Assembly (NCBI GenBank): GCA_041399155.1
Contig: JAWKTI010000001.1
Location: 806,001 to 870,000, forward strand
Reading direction: 5' to 3'
Length of the DNA stretch: 64,000 bases
Source of the DNA: Zavarzinella sp.
GTDB lineage: Bacteria; Planctomycetota; Planctomycetia; Gemmatales; Gemmataceae
Shown here: one piece after another, positions 1-8,634 of the stretch
How the letters are laid out: every line of letters begins with the position of its first letter
Numbering within the stretch: position 1 is the first letter of the stretch
The notes under the pieces: generated by a model
Database searches by the model: none
Told to the model about the DNA's origin: nothing
Seen by the model: the letters and a program-made list of their open reading frames with translations, nothing else
Made by a program: the position numbers and the translations under genes

Positions 1-239
1 GCACGGACAACGCACTCAACACGCTGTACGTCCCGGTCGGGATTGCCGACATCAAGGCAGGGATCGACACCAACGTGATCGGGCCGCTGGCGGCCGAGGG
101 CAAGATCACGAAGTACACCGCGTCCCCGGAGTATCAGGGCAAGAGCTTTATCCCCATCGCCATCAAGATCGTGGCGTCCGATCCCGGCGACTTCACTACC
201 ACGATCATCATCTGGGGAGAGGCTCTATCCCGCGAGTAA
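1..239 (+). CDS. C-terminal end of an unrecognised protein (5' end outside window)
   Basis: The frame is open from base 3 and gives 78 codons ending at TAA 237-239, with the C-terminus TTTIIIWGEALSRE. Codon third positions are mostly G or C, richer than in the rest of the window, which suggests a different origin. I recognise no domain. A GCCTAAC heptamer begins seven bases after the stop (246-252). The same heptamer holds the stop codon of the cassette-like gene at 61647, so this may also have been a cassette gene, but that is inference. Confidence 0.6.
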   Translation, partial: TDNALNTLYVPVGIADIKAGIDTNVIGPLAAEGKITKYTASPEYQGKSFIPIAIKIVASDPGDFTTTIIIWGEALSRE

Positions 240-245
240 AGGCAC

Positions 246-399
246 GCCTAACCAGCGATTGAGCATATACAAAGTGACGGCCGCAAGCGGCCTAACCAGC
301 GATAGAGCATATACTAAAAGTGACGGCTGCAAGCGGCCTAAGTGAGCGATTGGAGCAGGAATCGCTTCGTATTCACTCCGCGACTCTGTTCAATCGCGG
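246..399 (+). repeat. ~100-bp TIR element, copy 1, with a duplicated 44-bp head
   Basis: The core (about 298-399) matches copies at 5612, 6441 and 61477. Its ends are inverted (GCGATAGAGCA at the left, TGTTCAATCGCGG at the right), and an inner hairpin has arms AGCGATT and AATCGCT. The first 44 bases, starting at GCCTAAC (246 and again at 290), occur twice in tandem with small differences, so the head has been duplicated. No reading frame is preserved in the element. Confidence 0.8.
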
Positions 400-417
400 A
401 CACGTTATCTTACTAAA

Positions 418-1242
418 ATGCTGCTCATCGACTCCAAACCACTGACAATCACCACATCGCGATCGAAGCTCGCATTTACAACGACCGGCGGCACTAACTG
501 GAAAGTTTGGGATCGATTCATCTCGTTAGGCGATGAGCAACTATTTCACATCGGCAATATTTGCGGTACCTGTGAATTCTTCTTTCGCCGTATGACTGAG
601 GCTGCCGTACCCAGCTTCGAAATCGAACGTGTCAAAACGGAGCTTGAAGTCGGTATTTCGGCAATCGACCCTACGGCAGCCACGCTTGCGGAAATAATGC
701 CAAACGGCAAATACGTTGTGGCCCTCTTTGAATGCCAGCCAAATCAAGCTGGCACTGACAGCACTCCGGATTATTTTTCACACGAACAACGGCTAGCGTG
801 GCCGGACTATGACGATGATCCATCGCCCGAAACTTGGTACTACCGCGGAGACTCGACGGCGATGCCCGACCAACAAATGTTGTTCGAGTTTTACGTTCCG
901 CTCTACGATTCTTCGCTGCTTAACAATGAACGGGTTGAGTATTACAAATCGGTCATCAAGTCTGGTTCGCGTCCAACCGCGATTTCACTTTCTGTTTTGG
1001 ATGTAAAAGCACCAATGTCATTTCCCGAAGACGAAGACGGGAACGAGATCGAGCCTGAGTTTAGAACACATTGGTGCTTTGCAAACTACCTGCTTGATGG
1101 ACATCACAAGGTATTTGCATCCCATTCATTGGGCATTCCAATTACAATTTTGTCGTTTATCTCTATCGATCACTCGTGGCAACAGATTGACAAGTTGATC
1201 GCGCACTACCATGATCAACAGATAAACAAACGGCGAACCTGA
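418..1242 (+). CDS. Hypothetical protein, 274 aa
   Basis: I do not recognise a named family. The protein is soluble and acidic, with no signal peptide or membrane segment. Near the C-terminus it carries FANYLLDGHHKVFASHSLG, followed by a hydrophobic stretch. The DGHHK core resembles the DGHHR turn of ParB/sulfiredoxin-fold proteins, but one motif is not enough to assign a function. The ATG at 418 lacks a clear ribosome binding site and lies only 18 bases after the TIR element. The gene ends 42 bases before the IS66 element, which therefore did not break it. It is probably an accessory cargo gene. Confidence 0.65.
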   Translation: MLLIDSKPLTITTSRSKLAFTTTGGTNWKVWDRFISLGDEQLFHIGNICGTCEFFFRRMTEAAVPSFEIERVKTELEVGISAIDPTAATLAEIMPNGKYVVALFECQPNQAGTDSTPDYFSHEQRLAWPDYDDDPSPETWYYRGDSTAMPDQQMLFEFYVPLYDSSLLNNERVEYYKSVIKSGSRPTAISLSVLDVKAPMSFPEDEDGNEIEPEFRTHWCFANYLLDGHHKVFASHSLGIPITILSFISIDHSWQQIDKLIAHYHDQQINKRRT

Positions 1243-1356
1243 GCCGACGATCGGGCGTTTCGTGAAGTCAAAGTCACTTGGCAGGTATCCGTTCGGTGAA
1301 CGACTGTCTTGTGTAGCGTGGTAAGCTGCTGGTTTCTTGTTTCAAGGAGATCAGTG

Positions 1357-1857
1357 ATGCTGAAGAATCGTCGCAATTTAGAACTGGAACAATCTTGGCG
1401 AGTGCATTTGCAGCAGCAATTGACAAGTGGGTTTTCGATTGCGGAATACTGTCGTCAGCAGAGTTTGAGTGCGATTCAATTTTATTTTTGGAAACGAACC
1501 ATTATGCAGCGAGAACAGGAGATTATTTCGATACAGCCCAAGTCGTTTGCTGGTAAAGCAGAACCAATGCCGTCAAAATCTTCCGCTGGTAAACGACAGG
1601 TGGCACCAAAGGTGGCAGCGGGTGAAACTGCCCAGGCATCAGCACCAGTCAACCATCAGCCCGGTGCACCAACAAGCAAGGAAGCAGAACCGCCCGCGTT
1701 CATCCCGGTCGTTTTTCAACATCTCAAGGTTCCACAATATAGCGATACGCCGATCGAGATTATTCTGTCTGGTCAACAAACGATCCGCGTACGGGCGGGA
1801 TGCGATCGGCAATTACTAGCAGAAATCGTTCACCTGCTGGGAGAATCATCATGCTGA
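1357..1857 (+). CDS. tnpA: IS66 accessory protein TnpA
   Basis: A first-position IS66 accessory gene (166 aa). The N-terminal third is the family helix-turn-helix region, with GFSIAEYCRQQSLSAIQFYFW resembling the recognition segment that pairs with the element's DNA. The middle is low-complexity and rich in Ala, Lys and Pro, followed by a conserved C-terminal tail (IEIILSGQQTIRVRAGCD). The ATG at 1357 is preceded by AAGGAGA at 1344-1350, which decides the start against an upstream alternative at 1309. Its stop overlaps the tnpB start, giving translational coupling. It appears intact. Confidence 0.9.
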   Translation: MLKNRRNLELEQSWRVHLQQQLTSGFSIAEYCRQQSLSAIQFYFWKRTIMQREQEIISIQPKSFAGKAEPMPSKSSAGKRQVAPKVAAGETAQASAPVNHQPGAPTSKEAEPPAFIPVVFQHLKVPQYSDTPIEIILSGQQTIRVRAGCDRQLLAEIVHLLGESSC

Positions 1858-2201
1858 ATCTGCCCGACAGCGTGCGTGTATTCGTGGCCACGCATCCCGT
1901 GGATATGCGGCGAAGTTTTGATGGCTTGTGTTTCCTGGTTCAGCAATATTTGGGTCAGGATCCGTTGTCTGGTGATCTGTTTGTCTTCCGCAATCGCCGT
2001 GGCGACTGCTTGAAATTGCTCTGGTGGGATCGTGATGGCCTGGCCATCTGGTACAAACGCCTGGAACAAGGCAACTTTCTGTTTCCGAAAGATCCCAGTG
2101 CCGTTCTGACGTTGACCGGCATTGATCTGCAACTGATTCTGCAGGGAATCGATCTGAGTAAGGTTCAACGTCAGCATCGTTATCAGCGACCAGCCGACTG
2201 A
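1851..2201 (+). CDS. tnpB: IS66 accessory protein TnpB (Orf2)
   Basis: This 116-residue protein matches the IS66 Orf2 family in length and pattern: VFVATHPVDMRRSFDGL near the N-terminus, then GDLFVFRNRRGDCLKLLWWD and a GLAIWYKRLEQG segment. The family is required with TnpA and TnpC for transposition of IS66 proper, though its biochemical role is poorly known. The ATG at 1851 overlaps the last seven bases of tnpA. The gene is intact, unlike the transposase gene that follows about 100 bases later. Confidence 0.93.
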   Translation: MLNLPDSVRVFVATHPVDMRRSFDGLCFLVQQYLGQDPLSGDLFVFRNRRGDCLKLLWWDRDGLAIWYKRLEQGNFLFPKDPSAVLTLTGIDLQLILQGIDLSKVQRQHRYQRPAD

Positions 2202-3428
2202 AGATTTCACTGGCAAATCAGTTCTCAATTGATTTCAGAAAAAATATCAAAATTCTCCATGATTGATTGATTGATAGTTTTTGCTACCTCGCGTCTTAAT
2301 AGTATGAGCGAGTCATCGGCTGATCACGATCCTTCTCTACCCGTTGACCTCGGTCAGTGTCATGAAATAATTCGGACAATTTCCGAAAAGTATCTGCAGC
2401 AACAAGCACTGATTGAATCCCTTCAGAACCAGATCAACAACCTGATGCGATCTGGTCGGAATCAGAAACGGGAATATTTTGACCCGGGCCAAGGGGAGTT
2501 ATTTGAAGAGCCGGAACCGGAACCAGAGCCTGTTATCGAACTCGAACCTGAACCAGTTATCGAGCCAGAATCGCCAACTCGTCGCAAAGGTCATGGACGC
2601 AAGCGGCCACTGACAGATTTGCCTCGGCAGCGGGTAGTGATTGATCTTGAGCCGGAACAGAAAACCTGCTCCTGCTGTCACCAGCCGCTGACAAGAATTG
2701 GCGAAGTGATCAGTAGTCGTTACGAATACAAACCTGCTTCAATATTTGTGATGGAGTTTGCCCGTCAGAAATATGCCTGTCAACGTTGCCTTGATCGCCG
2801 GCCTGCGGATAACAACCCTGTACCCGTCAATGACTTGATCCGCGTGGCAGAACCACCTGCAAATCCGATTCCCAAGGGAAATGCTGGACCTGGGTTACTG
2901 GCTTTTATTCTGGTCAGTAAGTTTGTTGATCATCTGCCGCTGCACCGGCTCGAACGATTGTTTCAGCGAGCCGCTCTGAAGTTATCTCGCTCTACAATGT
3001 GCAGTTGGCTGGGCGATGTCGCGCAATTGCTGGAGCCACTTTATTGCTGGATGCTGGCGGATCTCTGCAATCCCGGGTAATTCATATCGATGAAACCAGT
3101 TTGCCACTGCAAAAAAGATAATCAGCGTCAGTTGCATCCCGCCCGCATGTGGGTAGCGATTGGTGATGCACTGCATCCGCATCTGATTTATGACTTCACA
3201 CTGAGCAAAGCACGCGCAGGGCCAGAAGCACTGCTGAATGATTACAACGGCTACTTGCATGCGGATGCAGCCAACTTGTACGACCAGTTGTACACCCGGC
3301 AAAATATGACCGAGGTGGCGTGCTGGGCACATGCGCGGCGCAAGTTTCATGAGGCCCAGATTACGGCACCGCTGCAGGCTGCGCGGGCCATGGTGCTGAT
3401 CAGCAAACTGTATCGGATTGAAAAGGAG

Positions 3429-4949
3429 GTAACCGTTCACCGGTTCGGGAATTGGCCTTTCGCAAATTTCAGCCATTTTCTATAATCCGGTGATGGAAAT
3501 CGAGTCGTTCAATTCCGAATGTCCTGGGTGCCAGCAATTGCTCAAGCAGGTTCATTTGCTGCAACAACAGCTGATGGATCAGCAACAAATTATTCAGCAA
3601 CAACAAAAGACAATACTGGCGCTGGAAGCTCGCATTCGTGATCTGGAAGACAAGCTGAAACCGCCTAACAAGCAAGAACCTGCAGAAAAAGAAAAATTAG
3701 CTTCCCAAAAGCCGACTGGTCGCAAACGCGGGGCACAACATGGTCACAAGGCAAATCTGCGAAAACCCTTGCCTCCTGAAAGTGTGGACTCCTTTATCAA
3801 GTTCGTGCCAGAAACCTGTTCTCGCTGCCACAAATCACTTGTTGGCTGTCCGAATCTACCTGAACCCAGGATTCATCAGCAAGTTGAACTGCCACAGCAG
3901 CCTTTAATCGTAACACAATATGAAGGTCATTCCCGGAAATGTGCTGATTGTGGACACACAACGGCGATGACCATTCCTGCCGAGTACCGCAACCATTGCA
4001 CCGGTCCTCGATTGACAGCTGCTCTGCTATGTATGGTGGGTCAGGATGGATTGAGTAAACGGTCAATCGAACGAACTTGCAAAACGATTTTTGGCATAGA
4101 CATATCCTTGGGAACCATCAGCAATCTGGAAGCCGAGGCAATTCCGGCATTGGACGCACCTTATGAGGAAGCTCGTGAGAAAGTTAAAAACGCTGATGTA
4201 AAGGGGTTTGATGAAACGGGCTGGAAAGAGGCGGGCCACAAACGCTGGTTATGGACAGCGATTGCGGCAAAGATTCATATCGTAGTATTTCTCATTCATG
4301 CACGTCGCAATATTGATGCATTGAAAACGTTTATGGGTGAAGCACTCCTGGATTTGTCAGTACGGATCGCTGGAAGGTATATGTGAAGAACCTTCCTGAA
4401 GATAGCCATCAATTATGTTGGGCACATTTGAAACGCAACTGGGAGGCATTGTCCAAACGAAGTAAGCGAGCGACAAAACTCGTGGATCACTGGCTTGAAT
4501 TACACAAGGAAATATTTGAGCTATGGCATATTTTTACGAGAGATCATCAGATAAGTCGCCAAACATTGCAACAGCGGATGAAACCGTTGAAGGAACGCGT
4601 ACGCACGCTGCTGAAACAGGGGCAAGGTAGTAAGGACCAAACAGTTGCAGGGTTTTGCGAGAGGGTGGCCAAAGTAGAAAGGCGTTTATGGCTGTTTGTC
4701 GACCATGAGCATGTTCCGCCAACGAATAATGATGCGGAGCGTGTACAACGTCGCGCTGTGTTGTGGCGGCGACGCAGCTTTGGTTCTCAAAGTGCTCGTG
4801 GCTGTCGGTTCGCAGAGCGAATCCTGACGGTATGTGAAACATTGAAACTACAGGGGAGAAACGTATTAGATTATCTGGAAGAAGCGATCAACGCACACCG
4901 GAAAGGCAAACCTGCACCGAAACTTGCAACAACATAAGTGAACGGTTAC
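3429..4949 (+). mobile_element. Nested single-gene IS66-type element inside tnpC
   Basis: The ends are GTAACCGTTCAC (3429-3440) and GTGAACGGTTAC (4938-4949), a perfect 12-bp inverted repeat. Flanks 3421-3428 and 4950-4957 are both AAAAGGAG, an 8-bp duplication of tnpC sequence. The 1521-bp element holds one transposase gene and no tnpA or tnpB. That layout fits the ISBst12-like branch of IS66, a placement that rests on architecture rather than a database search. It is the younger insertion, because it interrupts the outer element. Confidence 0.95.
3493..4937 (+). pseudogene. IS66-type DDE transposase of the nested element, one frameshift
   Basis: The product starts with a Gln-rich coiled coil (residues 10-55), then a basic linker, then a zinc-finger-like pair (CSRCHKSL and CADCGH), then the catalytic core. 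The first Asp is in VKGFDETGW. Near 4338-4345 the frame changes: the segment with the second Asp, PGFVSTDRWKVY, continues in the frame that runs to 4937. The last Glu is in NNDAERVQRRAVLW. The first frame runs on to a stop at 4384-4386, giving 298 aa, and the rest is open from 4383. I see no recognisable slippery heptamer, so I treat the shift as decay. Confidence 0.88.
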
Positions 4950-5611
4950 AAAAGGAGATTAAGAAGGATCTGGCTGAGCAGTCCTGGGAATTGTCTGTGC
5001 AGGAAGCGTCTCGAGTGCAGATTCGCCAGGAAAAAGCAATTCCCGTGTTGAAAGAATTGCACGATTGGCTGCATGCGGAGGCACCAAAGTTGTTGCCCAA
5101 AGCCCGATTGCCAAAGCGGTGAACTATGCGTTGCGCCATTGGCAGGCCCTGCACCGATATACCGAGCAGGGGTATTTGAATATTGATAATAATGCCGCGG
5201 AGCGGGCATTGCGAGTGATTGCCCTGGGACGCAAGAACTGGCTGTTTGCAGGCAGTGAACAAGGCGGTCGCAATGCAGCCATCATCTACAGCATCGTGCA
5301 ATCGTGCCTGCACGCGGGTGTGGAGCCGCAGGCCTACCTGACCGATATCCTGGCAAAACTGCCCACCTGGCCCAAGGATCGCCTGAGCGAGCTATCCCCT
5401 GCAGCCTGGAAACCTCAACAATTCGACAACAACAATCCCACACCATCCTGAATCCATCTACCCGATTCTAAACAATTGCGAAATCTCAACGAGCTCTGCA
5501 AGTTGTGAGAAACTCAACTCACGGATGTATGAAATCAGAACAGTCGTTCACTGAACGGGTACCTTGGCAGCAACCGGGTTAGCTTGGTCGTTAAGCAGGC
5601 TTAACGGGTCT

Positions 5612-5711
5612 GCGATTGAGCATACAGTAAAGGTGACGGCTGTAGGCGACCTAAGTGAGCGATTGGAGCAGGAATCGCTTCGTATCCACTCCGCGCTCTG
5701 CTCAATCGCGG
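5612..5711 (+). repeat. ~100-bp TIR element, copy 2
   Basis: This copy runs from GCGATTGAGCA to TGCTCAATCGCGG, with the inner hairpin AGCGATT/AATCGCT. It lies between the right end of the outer IS66 element and the orphan gene at 5740, and ends 28 bases before that gene's ATG. It has one base less than copy 3 near position 5696. Confidence 0.85.
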
Positions 5712-5739
5712 ACCTGTTCGGCTCGGAAAATGAGGTATC

Positions 5740-6258
5740 ATGCTTCCGTTTGATGATCCATTGTGGACGGAATTGTGTGCCAGCAGTAATTGTAATGCCA
5801 TTTGGTTGCGGCAATGGCTGGTACAACTGCTCGACCACCCCGATGATGTTGTCCTGTTCGGGCAAGATTGCTGGAGCCTTTGTTCGGAAGAGGTGACGTG
5901 GGCTCCGGCCTTCGCCGCTGCTCCGTATCTGGTGGAGATCGCGCGCCGTGCCGCGCCACCAGCAAGGTTGTACCAAGTCTGTTTTCTTGGCGAGGTCGCC
6001 ATGTACCGAGTTCCGCCCGGCGAGTCGGAGCAGTGTTCTGCTTGCCCGACCACACTGGAGGCGGACTTCCGCGGCGCCATCGCTTCCGCCTCCGAAATGG
6101 CGATTGCATTGTTAGCGCACGCAACCGAAGAGGCCGATGTTCGCTGTCTGTTGGCGGCTCTGGCAGCATTCAAAGGGTATATTGAACTGGCTCGCGGCAT
6201 TGTCGATCTCCAACATTCTCAGAGGCCGAAAGTACCCGCAGAGGAAATCGAATTTTGA
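5740..6258 (+). CDS. Hypothetical protein, 172 aa, helical-repeat type
   Basis: The N-terminus MLPFDDPLWTELCASSNCNA and the later segment YAAVP-like FAAAPYLVEIARR recall a family of small all-helical proteins of unknown function seen in planctomycetes and actinobacteria, whose members begin with a DPLW motif followed by HEAT-like helices. That resemblance is from memory and unconfirmed. There is no signal peptide or membrane segment. The ATG lies 28 bases after TIR element copy 2 and has GAGG about eight bases upstream. The gene is flanked by TIR copies on both sides, so it is probably accessory cargo. Confidence 0.65.
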   Translation: MLPFDDPLWTELCASSNCNAIWLRQWLVQLLDHPDDVVLFGQDCWSLCSEEVTWAPAFAAAPYLVEIARRAAPPARLYQVCFLGEVAMYRVPPGESEQCSACPTTLEADFRGAIASASEMAIALLAHATEEADVRCLLAALAAFKGYIELARGIVDLQHSQRPKVPAEEIEF

Positions 6259-6440
6259 CTGGGTTTCGAGATGCTGGCCCTGGAGGATTTCTCGCTCCCA
6301 GGAACTTCCTCTACTGTAGACAAGCGTTTCAACAAATTTCGGTTGAATTATCTCATCAGAGAAAGGTAAAAGTGCTTGTTCAGCAATTAAGGATACCCTA
6401 CACCTTGGGGTAATTTTTTTGAAATTTTTAACAGAATGAA

Positions 6441-6543
6441 CCGCGATTGAGCATACAGTAAAGGTGGCGACTGCAGGCGGTCTACTTAAGCGATTGCAGC
6501 AGGAATCGCTTCGTATTCACTCCGCGACTCTGCTCAATCGCGG
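6441..6543 (+). repeat. ~100-bp TIR element, copy 3 (best-preserved ends)
   Basis: This copy has the clearest terminal inverted repeats: CCGCGATTGAGCA at 6441-6453 and TGCTCAATCGCGG at 6531-6543, a perfect 13-bp pair. Inside are a GC-rich region (GACTGCAGGCGGTC) and the hairpin AGCGATTGCAGCAGGAATCGCT. The 180 bases before it (6259-6440) are AT-rich with no gene that I can support. Confidence 0.85.
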
Positions 6544-6573
6544 ATCTGAGCTTGAAATATCAAGGTAAGGGCT

Positions 6574-6807
6574 ATGCGGGGGCGGGCGTACCGAATCCAT
6601 CAGATGAATCGCGCCAGAGCACGTGCGGCCCGTTATCTGCGGTGGCTCTTCGCTGATAACGCATGGGTGACCTCGAGGCAAGTAGCTCGCTATGCCACAG
6701 ACCGGGCCCCATGCTCGTGTTTCCTCTGCGGCAACCCACGCCGCCATACGGGCGAGCGGACCTGGCAGGAGACAGAGCAAAGCAAGTCCGAACCAGGAAT
6801 GATTTAA
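6574..6807 (+). CDS. Small CSCxxCGNPR-motif protein, 77 aa
   Basis: The sequence carries APCSCFLCGNPRRHTGERT, matching a widespread family of short basic proteins defined by CSCxxCGNPR and a following GE(R/L)T..E segment, whose function is unknown. The cysteine pattern suggests metal binding. The upstream part is Arg-rich (MNRARARAARYLRWL). Two starts are possible: ATG 6574 with an AAGG-AAGGG stretch upstream, or ATG 6604. I chose 6574 for its ribosome binding site. It lies 30 bases after TIR element copy 3. Confidence 0.6.
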   Translation: MRGRAYRIHQMNRARARAARYLRWLFADNAWVTSRQVARYATDRAPCSCFLCGNPRRHTGERTWQETEQSKSEPGMI

Positions 6808-6911
6808 AAGAAAACCAGATAAGCTCCGCGAGTGGACTGAAACTGAGCCGATTGACGCGTTCCGCGTATTAGCACACGCAAGTGGGCCATTTTGAATTTC
6901 AGGACGAATTT

Positions 6912-8138
6912 TCAGTTCAGACCATAACCTCCAACGATTTGTGGCAGCAGCAACACCCCCAGTAAACAGCATGTTGCAATCAGCAGGATGGGTACTTTCC
7001 AGTGCCGCAGGAGTACGAATGCCAGAATGGCGATTGCCAGATCCGGTGGCTGGTGGATCGTTGATACCCACAGCGGGTTGTAAAGTGCGGCCAGAAGTAA
7101 GCCCACCACGGCTGCATTGACACCGATCACCATCCGGCCCATCGTGGGGAACTTGCCCAATCGTTGCCAGACAGGCAGTGCGGCAGCCATCAGCAGAAAA
7201 CCAGGCAGAAAAATCGCAATCAGGGCAACAGTGGCATACCACCAGCGAATCGGTTCGGTCGTGGTCATGAACCCCAGATAAGCCGACAGACTGAACATCG
7301 GGCCCGGGATCATCTGTGCGGCACCGTAACCGGCAAGAAATTGCTCATTGGATAGCCAGTTCTGCCCCACCAGTGATTGTTGCAAGACCGGTAGCACTAC
7401 GTGCCCACCACCGAAAACCAGAGAGCCCGCCTGATAAAAACGGTGGGCAATCGACAAGGTATGCACCGTGGGGCGATTCAAAACCACGAAACCAAGCAAC
7501 AAAAATGAGAAAATAATGAGAATTGCCACCGTGGCACGCACGCTGTATCGACAGCGGATGTTCTGGTGCGTCTGATCTGTTGGTCGACACCAGAGCCAGC
7601 CAAGCAGTGCCCCACCCAGAATGATCAGTAGTTGGGCATAACCAGTGGGGAATAAAATCATGCCAGCGGCGGCACCTCCGGCAATGCTGGCAGTGCGGGC
7701 ATCGGTGCAGAGCGTTTGAAACATTCCCACCAGACCATTCGCAACCACCACCAGGGCCAGGATTTTCAGAGAATGGATCAGCGGCACCGCAATATTCCGG
7801 TCGAAGTGGGGCAAAAACAGTCCAAAACAGATGAGTAGGAGTGCAGAAGGCAGTGTGAAGCCCGCAAAGGCGGCCAGTCCTCCTCGGAGTCCGCCATGCA
7901 TCAGGCCGAGACTGAACCCCAATTGGCTACTGGCTGGTCCAGGTAAGAATTGGGCAATGGCCAGCAATTGGCCGAATTGTGCCTCGCCAAGCCACTGTTT
8001 TTTCAGCACCAGTTCCTGTCGAAAGTAGCCAATGTGGGCAATCGGCCCACCGAAAGAGATGCACCCCAGCTTCAAAAAGGTGGTGAAAATCTCCCAGGTA
8101 CTATGAGGTGAGGCAAGCGGTAATTGCGTTGACGACAT
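6912..8138 (-). CDS. chrA: Chromate transporter, ChrA/CHR family
   Basis: This 408-residue integral membrane protein belongs to the CHR family, which exports chromate in proton- or sulfate-linked fashion. It has the two-domain architecture. The N-terminal half begins with FTTFLKLGCISFGGPIAHIG and includes FLPGPASSQLG. The C-terminal half repeats the pattern with YQAGSLVFGGGHVVLPVL and AAQMIPGPMFSLSAYLG. Each half has about five to six hydrophobic helices. The start ATG at 8138 is preceded by AAAAGAG. It stands alone, opposite in direction to the polysaccharide operon. The substrate of CHR proteins outside proteobacteria is not always tested, so chromate is an inference. Confidence 0.93.
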   Translation of the reverse strand: MSSTQLPLASPHSTWEIFTTFLKLGCISFGGPIAHIGYFRQELVLKKQWLGEAQFGQLLAIAQFLPGPASSQLGFSLGLMHGGLRGGLAAFAGFTLPSALLLICFGLFLPHFDRNIAVPLIHSLKILALVVVANGLVGMFQTLCTDARTASIAGGAAAGMILFPTGYAQLLIILGGALLGWLWCRPTDQTHQNIRCRYSVRATVAILIIFSFLLLGFVVLNRPTVHTLSIAHRFYQAGSLVFGGGHVVLPVLQQSLVGQNWLSNEQFLAGYGAAQMIPGPMFSLSAYLGFMTTTEPIRWWYATVALIAIFLPGFLLMAAALPVWQRLGKFPTMGRMVIGVNAAVVGLLLAALYNPLWVSTIHQPPDLAIAILAFVLLRHWKVPILLIATCCLLGVLLLPQIVGGYGLN

Positions 8139-8223
8139 ACTCTTTTGTTAGATGCCAACCGGGACATTTCCACCACGAAATGGGTGGGAGATGACAACAC
8201 AATGACAATCGTACAGGCATCAG

Positions 8224-8239
8224 TGTTCCACGTGGAACA
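8224..8239. promoter_or_regulatory. parS-like palindrome (candidate ParB site)
   Basis: TGTTCCACGTGGAACA is a perfect 16-bp palindrome. It differs from the widespread chromosomal parS consensus TGTTTCACGTGAAACA at two symmetric positions, and as I recall it matches the form used in Pseudomonas. A near-identical site lies at 62410. It sits in the 496-bp intergenic region between chrA and the polysaccharide operon, where I see no gene. Confidence 0.6.
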
Positions 8240-8419
8240 TTTTCGATATTCGTTCGAATGTTGTAATATTATGCACCTTCTGTTTGCGATTTCTGATGAA
8301 AAGTGGCCTAAAAGTTGCTGCAATTTACCCACTTTTTGAGAAAAAATTCAGATTCGGCGCGAAGAATTAAATTCTTGTGTGAAATGGTCTGATTCAATTG
8401 CGGGCATTGTGACACGAGT

Positions 8420-8425
8420 TATAAT
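8420..8425 (+). promoter_or_regulatory. Candidate -10 box upstream of the polysaccharide operon
   Basis: A perfect TATAAT lies 210 bases before the first gene of the + strand operon. No convincing -35 hexamer is seen at the right distance (TTGCGG is the best, 16 bases upstream). The rest of the 8240-8634 gap shows no gene or clear hairpin. Confidence 0.25.
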
Positions 8426-8634
8426 TCCGATATGCCGGATTTCCAGACAAATTGCTCCTTTGGGAACAATTGGCAAATTCGTAATGTAAACTGTTGGCAA
8501 TCCTGGTTGTCCAGGTGGGTGCAATGATTGTGCCATGCTGGTAGTTGTTGGCCCTGTTTGCGTTCTATGGTTGTGAAACCGAATGCCATTTGGGGCGTAG
8601 GCTCGTTTGAAATTGCATACACGATTGACCCGCT

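Larger units (their letters stand above)
2304..5451 (+). pseudogene. tnpC: IS66 transposase TnpC, frameshifted and split by a nested insertion
   Basis: The N-terminus carries a coiled coil, a Glu/Pro-rich linker (about residues 70-95) and a C-x2-C zinc-binding region (KTCSCCHQPL), as in IS66 DDE transposases. The frame meets TAA at 3078-3080. The catalytic segment VIHIDETSLPLQ is readable only in another frame between about 3062 and 3112, and the A6 run at 3111-3116 restores the first frame. The second Asp (HADAANLYDQL) lies before the nested insertion at 3429. Sequence resumes at 4950 and is shifted once more near 5098-5103. The Glu motif NNAAERALRV is in the right part. At least three frameshifts plus the insertion make this a pseudogene. 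Confidence 0.92.
1285..5562 (+). mobile_element. IS66-family insertion sequence, interrupted by a second element
   Basis: The left end (GTATCCGTTCGGTGAACGAC) and the inverted right end (GTACCCGTTCAGTGAACGAC as reverse complement) form a terminal repeat of about 23 bp with two mismatches. Flanks 1277-1284 and 5563-5570 are both CTTGGCAG, an 8-bp target duplication as expected for IS66. Gene order is tnpA, tnpB, tnpC. Removing the nested insertion (3429-4949 plus one 8-bp duplication) leaves 2749 bp, a normal IS66 length. The element is inactive as it stands because tnpC is interrupted and frameshifted. Confidence 0.95.

Noticed and set aside
4338..4386. Programmed frameshift in the nested transposase.
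   Set aside because: Some IS families use -1 slippage, but there is no X-XXY-YYZ heptamer here and IS66 transposases are made from a single frame.
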